Positions 14,754-17,716 of a stretch of 17,716 bases of DNA are shown here, piece by piece (within the stretch, counting starts at the first letter, position 1; each line of letters starts with the position of its first letter). The stretch is from Lachnospiraceae bacterium (lineage in GTDB: Bacteria > Bacillota > Clostridia > Lachnospirales > Lachnospiraceae). The notes beneath the pieces were generated by a model. That model made no database searches. It was not told the DNA's origin and saw nothing but the letters and a program-made list of their open reading frames with translations. The position numbers and the translations under genes are program-made. The stretch spans positions 1 through 17,716 of the forward strand of contig VSNH01000073.1 in assembly GCA_009774215.1 (NCBI GenBank), written 5' to 3'.

Positions 14754-15893
14754 TTACTCTGCCGCGTCCTCCTCCGCGATCACTGCGTCGATATCTACGG
14801 AAACAACGTCCTCATCCACAGCTTTCTCCGTCTTGGGCTCCGGTGCAAACATCGCCTTGATGCTCAGGCTGATCTTCTTGTCCGCCTCATTGAAATCCAC
14901 GACCTTCGCCGTCACTTCCTCGCCGCTCTTAAGTACATCGGAGGGCTTATCAATATGTTCTTTGGAAATCTGGGACACATGAAGCAGCGCGTCAATACCC
15001 GGCTCCAACTCGATAAATGCGCCGAAATCCGTCATGCGGGCCACACGGCCGGTCACCTCTGTGCCTACCGCATACTTGCTTGCCGCATCCTTCCAAGGAT
15101 TCTGGTCTTCAAACTTAAGGCTAAGCGCAATCTTCGTGCCGGAAATATCCTTAATCAGCACCTTCACCACATCGCCAACCTTAAATACCTTCTTCGGGTT
15201 CTCCACTCTGCCCCAGGACATCTCGGAAATGTGAAGCAGACCGTCGCAGCCGCCCAGATCGATGAACGCACCGAAGTCAGTCACATTCTTAACCGTGCCT
15301 TCTACGGTATCGCCAATCTTGATCGTCTCGAAGAGCTTCTTCTGCATCTCTGCCTTCTCCTCAAGGATGAGCTGCTTTCTGTCACCGATGTATCTTCTTC
15401 TCTTCGGATTGTACTCACTGATCACGAACTGGATTTCCTGACCTGCGTACTTGTTCAAATCCTTCTCATACGTATCGGATACAAGGCTTGCCGGAATAAA
15501 AATTCTTACCTCTTCCACAACAACGCTTAAGCCGCCGTCCAGCACCTGTACCACCTTAGCCGTAAGTACTTCTCTGTTCTCGTATGCTTCCTCGATGCGC
15601 TTGTTTCCTCTGTCTGCCGCAAGACGCTTGTACGTGAGAAGAACCTGTCCCTCTCCGTCGTTCACCTTGAGTACCTTCACCTCCATGGTGTCTCCAGGCT
15701 TCGCAATGGTTGTCAAATCTACATTGGGTTCGTTTGTATATTCATTTCTCGTCAAAACGCCATCTGACTTATAGCCGATGTTTAAGATGATCTCTTCCGG
15801 CTTTACATCGATAACGGTACCTTCAACAACCTCTCCTGTGTGTATTGTCTTTAATGACTCCTCTAACATTTGTTCAAAAGTTAATTCTGACAT
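14754..15893 (-). CDS. rpsA: S1 RNA-binding domain protein, ribosomal protein S1 homologue
   Basis: The 379-residue protein consists of four S1 (OB-fold) repeats, beginning near residues 19, 104, 193 and 278, and ending in an acidic tail. The third and fourth repeats are most typical, with VTDFGAFIDLGGCDGLLHIS and MTDFGAFIELEPGIDALLHV. The first two are more divergent, as in Gram-positive S1 homologues, which usually have four repeats rather than the six of enteric S1. It binds mRNA and may aid initiation or regulate translation. The gene overlaps ispH by 20 nt and its GAGGAGG lies within the ispH coding region, so translation is probably coupled. Confidence 0.93.
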   Translation of the reverse strand: MSELTFEQMLEESLKTIHTGEVVEGTVIDVKPEEIILNIGYKSDGVLTRNEYTNEPNVDLTTIAKPGDTMEVKVLKVNDGEGQVLLTYKRLAADRGNKRIEEAYENREVLTAKVVQVLDGGLSVVVEEVRIFIPASLVSDTYEKDLNKYAGQEIQFVISEYNPKRRRYIGDRKQLILEEKAEMQKKLFETIKIGDTVEGTVKNVTDFGAFIDLGGCDGLLHISEMSWGRVENPKKVFKVGDVVKVLIKDISGTKIALSLKFEDQNPWKDAASKYAVGTEVTGRVARMTDFGAFIELEPGIDALLHVSQISKEHIDKPSDVLKSGEEVTAKVVDFNEADKKISLSIKAMFAPEPKTEKAVDEDVVSVDIDAVIAEEDAAE

Positions 15894-16749
15894 AATTTTG
15901 AACCTCCTCGATAATATTGTTTGGGGTCGAAGCCCCTGCTGTAATACCCACCAGTCGGACAGATTCAGGTAACCTTAAATGCAAGTCGTCGAGTGTCTGT
16001 ATATAGTAAGTCATCCCGCACTCCTGCCTGCAGATCTCATAGAGCTTCCTCGTATTAGAACTATGATTTCCACCTATAACTATCATTACATCAACCCGTG
16101 CCGCAAGTTCTCTGGCCTCGGCCTGTCGCACTTCCGTAGCGTTACATACAGTATTCACAACACTACCATTGTAACCTCTTTCCTTGAAAATTTCAACCAC
16201 ATCTTGAAATTTCTTGTAGTTAAATGTCGTTTGAGAAACAATACACAGTTCTTCCTCCGGTCTGCACACAAGTTTTCCCGCCTCTTCCACGGATTCCACA
16301 ACATAAGTCGCGGACTCTGACCAGCCCTTGATGCCCTCCACCTCCGGATGTCCCGCATTGCCGACAATCACGATGCTTTTGCCCGCCGCGCTCTCCTGCT
16401 CCACAATATTGTGAATCCGCTTCACAAAAGGGCAGGTGGCGTCCACCACCTCAAATCCAAGTTCTTTCAGGCCGTCGCAGACAATTTTTTCCACCCCGTG
16501 GGAACGGATGATCACCGTGCCCCGCTCTTCTTTCGGAACCCGCTCCGCTTCCGCAAGGGAATCCAGCACGCGCACGCCCCGCTTTTGCAGGTCGCCCACC
16601 ACTTCCTCATTATGTATGATCGGCCCGTATGTATAGATCGAACGTCCCCCATTTTTCTGTTTGTCGATCTGTTCATAGACAGTATCCACCGCACGCCGCA
16701 CGCCAAAGCAAAACCCCGCGTGCTCCGCCAGAATCACTTCCATCGGCAA
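15874..16749 (-). CDS. ispH: 4-hydroxy-3-methylbut-2-enyl diphosphate reductase (IspH)
   Basis: IspH catalyses the last step of the MEP isoprenoid pathway, producing IPP and DMAPP. The 291-residue protein has the conserved features: the cluster cysteines in HAGFCFGVRRAVD (Cys14), DATCPFVKRIH and NTVCNATEVRQ. Substrate-binding blocks YGPIIHN, IRSHGV, SQTTFN, GGNHSSNTRKL and TAGASTP are also present. AGGAGG lies 6 nt before the first ATG, which I chose over a second Met two codons later. The gene ends inside the start of rpsA. In some Clostridia these two proteins are fused; here they are separate. Palindromic element D separates it from cmk. Confidence 0.97.
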   Translation of the reverse strand: MPMEVILAEHAGFCFGVRRAVDTVYEQIDKQKNGGRSIYTYGPIIHNEEVVGDLQKRGVRVLDSLAEAERVPKEERGTVIIRSHGVEKIVCDGLKELGFEVVDATCPFVKRIHNIVEQESAAGKSIVIVGNAGHPEVEGIKGWSESATYVVESVEEAGKLVCRPEEELCIVSQTTFNYKKFQDVVEIFKERGYNGSVVNTVCNATEVRQAEARELAARVDVMIVIGGNHSSNTRKLYEICRQECGMTYYIQTLDDLHLRLPESVRLVGITAGASTPNNIIEEVQNYVRINF

Positions 16750-16762
16750 CCTCCTTCATAAC

Positions 16763-16855
16763 GGAGAATGCCGTCCTTCGGCATTCTCCAGCGCGAAACT
16801 TAGAAGTTCTTTGCGAAGCAGCCACTGCTGCGAGCATTTAGAACTTCTTTTCGCA
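16763..16855 (-). repeat. Dispersed palindromic element, copy D (cmk/ispH, overlaps cmk 3' end)
   Basis: The constant hairpin GGAGAATGCC/GGCATTCTCC (16763-16789) is followed by CGCGAAAC.TAGAAGTTCT, which pairs with AGAACTTCTTTTCGCA at 16840-16855. The inner hairpin GCAGC-CACT-GCTGC (16818-16831) is related to part of copy C. The right arm contains the cmk stop (16838-16840) and the five codons before it. Confidence 0.87.
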
Positions 16856-17494
16856 CAGAGAAATTATGGCATTCGCCACCTCTTCCACCGTCATGTGGGA
16901 AGAGTCGATCAGCACGGCGTCCTCCGCCTGCTTTAAAGGCGAAATCTCCCTCGTCATGTCCTGCCTGTCACGCTCGACGATATCCCTCTCGATCGTGGCA
17001 AGGTCACATTCTTCTCCCTTCGCCGTAAGCTCTTTATAACGCCGCAGCGCCCGCTCGTGGCTGTCCGCCGTCAGATACACCTTCACCTGTGCTTCCGGCA
17101 GCACACAGGTTCCGATATCACGTCCGTCCATCACCACGTCCGCTTCCGCCGCCAGCTTCTGCTGCAGCTGTGTCAGTTTTTTCCGAACCCGGGGATTCGG
17201 GCTGCTGACAGATGCCATCCTGCCAACTTCCTCCGTTCTGATATAGGCGTTTACGTTTTCGCCGTTCAAGTACACTACCTGCTCGCCGTTCTCATAACCT
17301 ATGGTGATATCCGCTCCCTGACATTTCTCGTCGATCTGCTCCGAAGACGCATTCTCCCTGATCAGATATAGCGCCATCGCCCGATACATGGCTCCCGTGT
17401 CCACATAGACATATCCAAGCTTTGCCGCTATCATCTTTGCTATGGTGCTCTTTCCCGCCCCCGCGGGCCCGTCGATTGCAACATTAAATCCCAT
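16838..17494 (-). CDS. cmk: Cytidylate kinase
   Basis: The 218-residue enzyme phosphorylates CMP and dCMP with ATP. The P-loop is GPAGAGKST at residues 9-17, followed by VDTGAMYRAMA, GRMASVSSPNPRVRK, the CMP-binding VMDGRDIGTCVLPEA, and RDRQDMTREISPLK. AGGAGG with good spacing precedes the ATG. The last five residues, CEKKF, and the stop codon lie in the right arm of palindromic element D. The element has therefore replaced or extended the natural C-terminus by a few residues, with no effect on the core. It leads the cmk-ispH-rpsA gene order typical of Clostridia. Confidence 0.97.
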   Translation of the reverse strand: MGFNVAIDGPAGAGKSTIAKMIAAKLGYVYVDTGAMYRAMALYLIRENASSEQIDEKCQGADITIGYENGEQVVYLNGENVNAYIRTEEVGRMASVSSPNPRVRKKLTQLQQKLAAEADVVMDGRDIGTCVLPEAQVKVYLTADSHERALRRYKELTAKGEECDLATIERDIVERDRQDMTREISPLKQAEDAVLIDSSHMTVEEVANAIISLCEKKF

Positions 17495-17573
17495 GTGTTA
17501 TTTTCCTCCTATTCCGAAACTTCCCGTCATGCTAACCGTCATGTCAAAGCTTTATTGTGACTCAAATCGGTGC

Positions 17574-17650
17574 GGAGAATGCCGTCCTTCGGCATTCTCC
17601 TGTGTGAAGTTTGAAATCACTTAGCGAGGTTCTCCCGCGCCTAGTGCTCC
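17574..17650 (-). repeat. Dispersed palindromic element, copy E (upstream of cmk)
   Basis: The constant hairpin GGAGAATGCC/GGCATTCTCC spans 17574-17600. It is followed by TGTGTGAAGTTTGAAAT and CACTTAGCGAGGTT, matching the inner part of copy F. A CACT...AGTG pairing can form around it, but the far outer arm is not clear before the window ends. In transcription order it precedes cmk and would follow a gene lying outside the window. Confidence 0.75.
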
Positions 17651-17716
17651 ATTTACCAATTAACTATCCTTTTTTGCTTGCCAGCATTCCCTTCTACTGC
17701 GTTGTTTTCGGTCAAC

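Noticed and set aside
15874..15893. IspH-S1 fusion protein split by an error
   Set aside because: Both genes have complete ends, and a strong ribosome binding site for the S1 gene lies within ispH. The 20-nt overlap looks like normal translational coupling.
3458..17650. Repeated hairpins as a CRISPR array or as ordinary intrinsic terminators
   Set aside because: Copies are dispersed between genes, not evenly spaced, so not CRISPR. No T-run follows the GAGAATGCC stems, so they are not standard terminators, although they may slow or end transcription in other ways.

Overview
The window looks like a chromosomal segment of a Gram-positive anaerobe of the Clostridia, most probably Lachnospiraceae. 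This is inferred from the complete clostridial-type Rnf operon, the cmk-ispH-S1 cluster, strong GGAGG-type ribosome binding sites, a BspA-like leucine-rich protein and oxygen-sensitive Fe-S enzymes. Every gene lies on the minus strand except one YprB-like nuclease gene, so in transcription order the window reads from its right end to its left.

Right part (about 13.6-17.7 kb): cmk (cytidylate kinase), ispH (isoprenoid synthesis) and an S1-domain protein overlapping ispH, then cheR (chemoreceptor methyltransferase). A plus-strand YprB-like RNase H-fold gene converges on cheR and has its own intrinsic terminator.

Middle part (7.0-12.3 kb): an Rnf ferredoxin:NAD+ oxidoreductase operon in the order rnfC, D, G, E, A, B, with ATGA-type overlaps between D/G and G/E and an 8-nt overlap between E and A. 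As given, rnfG carries one extra base in a T4 tract soon after its start. This separates its membrane anchor from its FMN-binding domain and is either a real inactivation or a sequencing error.

Left part (0.1-7.0 kb): directly downstream of rnfB lies a phosphorylation/metal-ribbon locus of the TerY-P type. It comprises a small membrane ORF, a Ser/Thr kinase with zinc ribbon and FHA-like tail, a BspA-type LRR protein, a TerY-like vWA protein, a PP2C phosphatase and a small cysteine-rich protein resembling the TerY C-terminal ribbon. It is followed by a decayed gene with an in-frame stop and a lost 3' end, an aldo/keto reductase with a ferredoxin-like C-terminus, and a small membrane-anchored protein of unknown function.

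The most unusual feature is a family of six dispersed intergenic palindromic elements. Each has a constant hairpin (GAGAATGCC paired with GGCATTCTC) next to an outer inverted repeat (TGTGAGA..AGAACTTC paired with GAAGTTCT..TCTCACA). That repeat encloses exchangeable inner hairpins of three types, each seen twice. The outer end of these elements sits on or next to the stop codon of the upstream gene in four cases, and in cmk it encodes the last five residues and the stop. Two further intergenic palindromes of other kinds lie between rnfC and rnfD and downstream of the PP2C gene.
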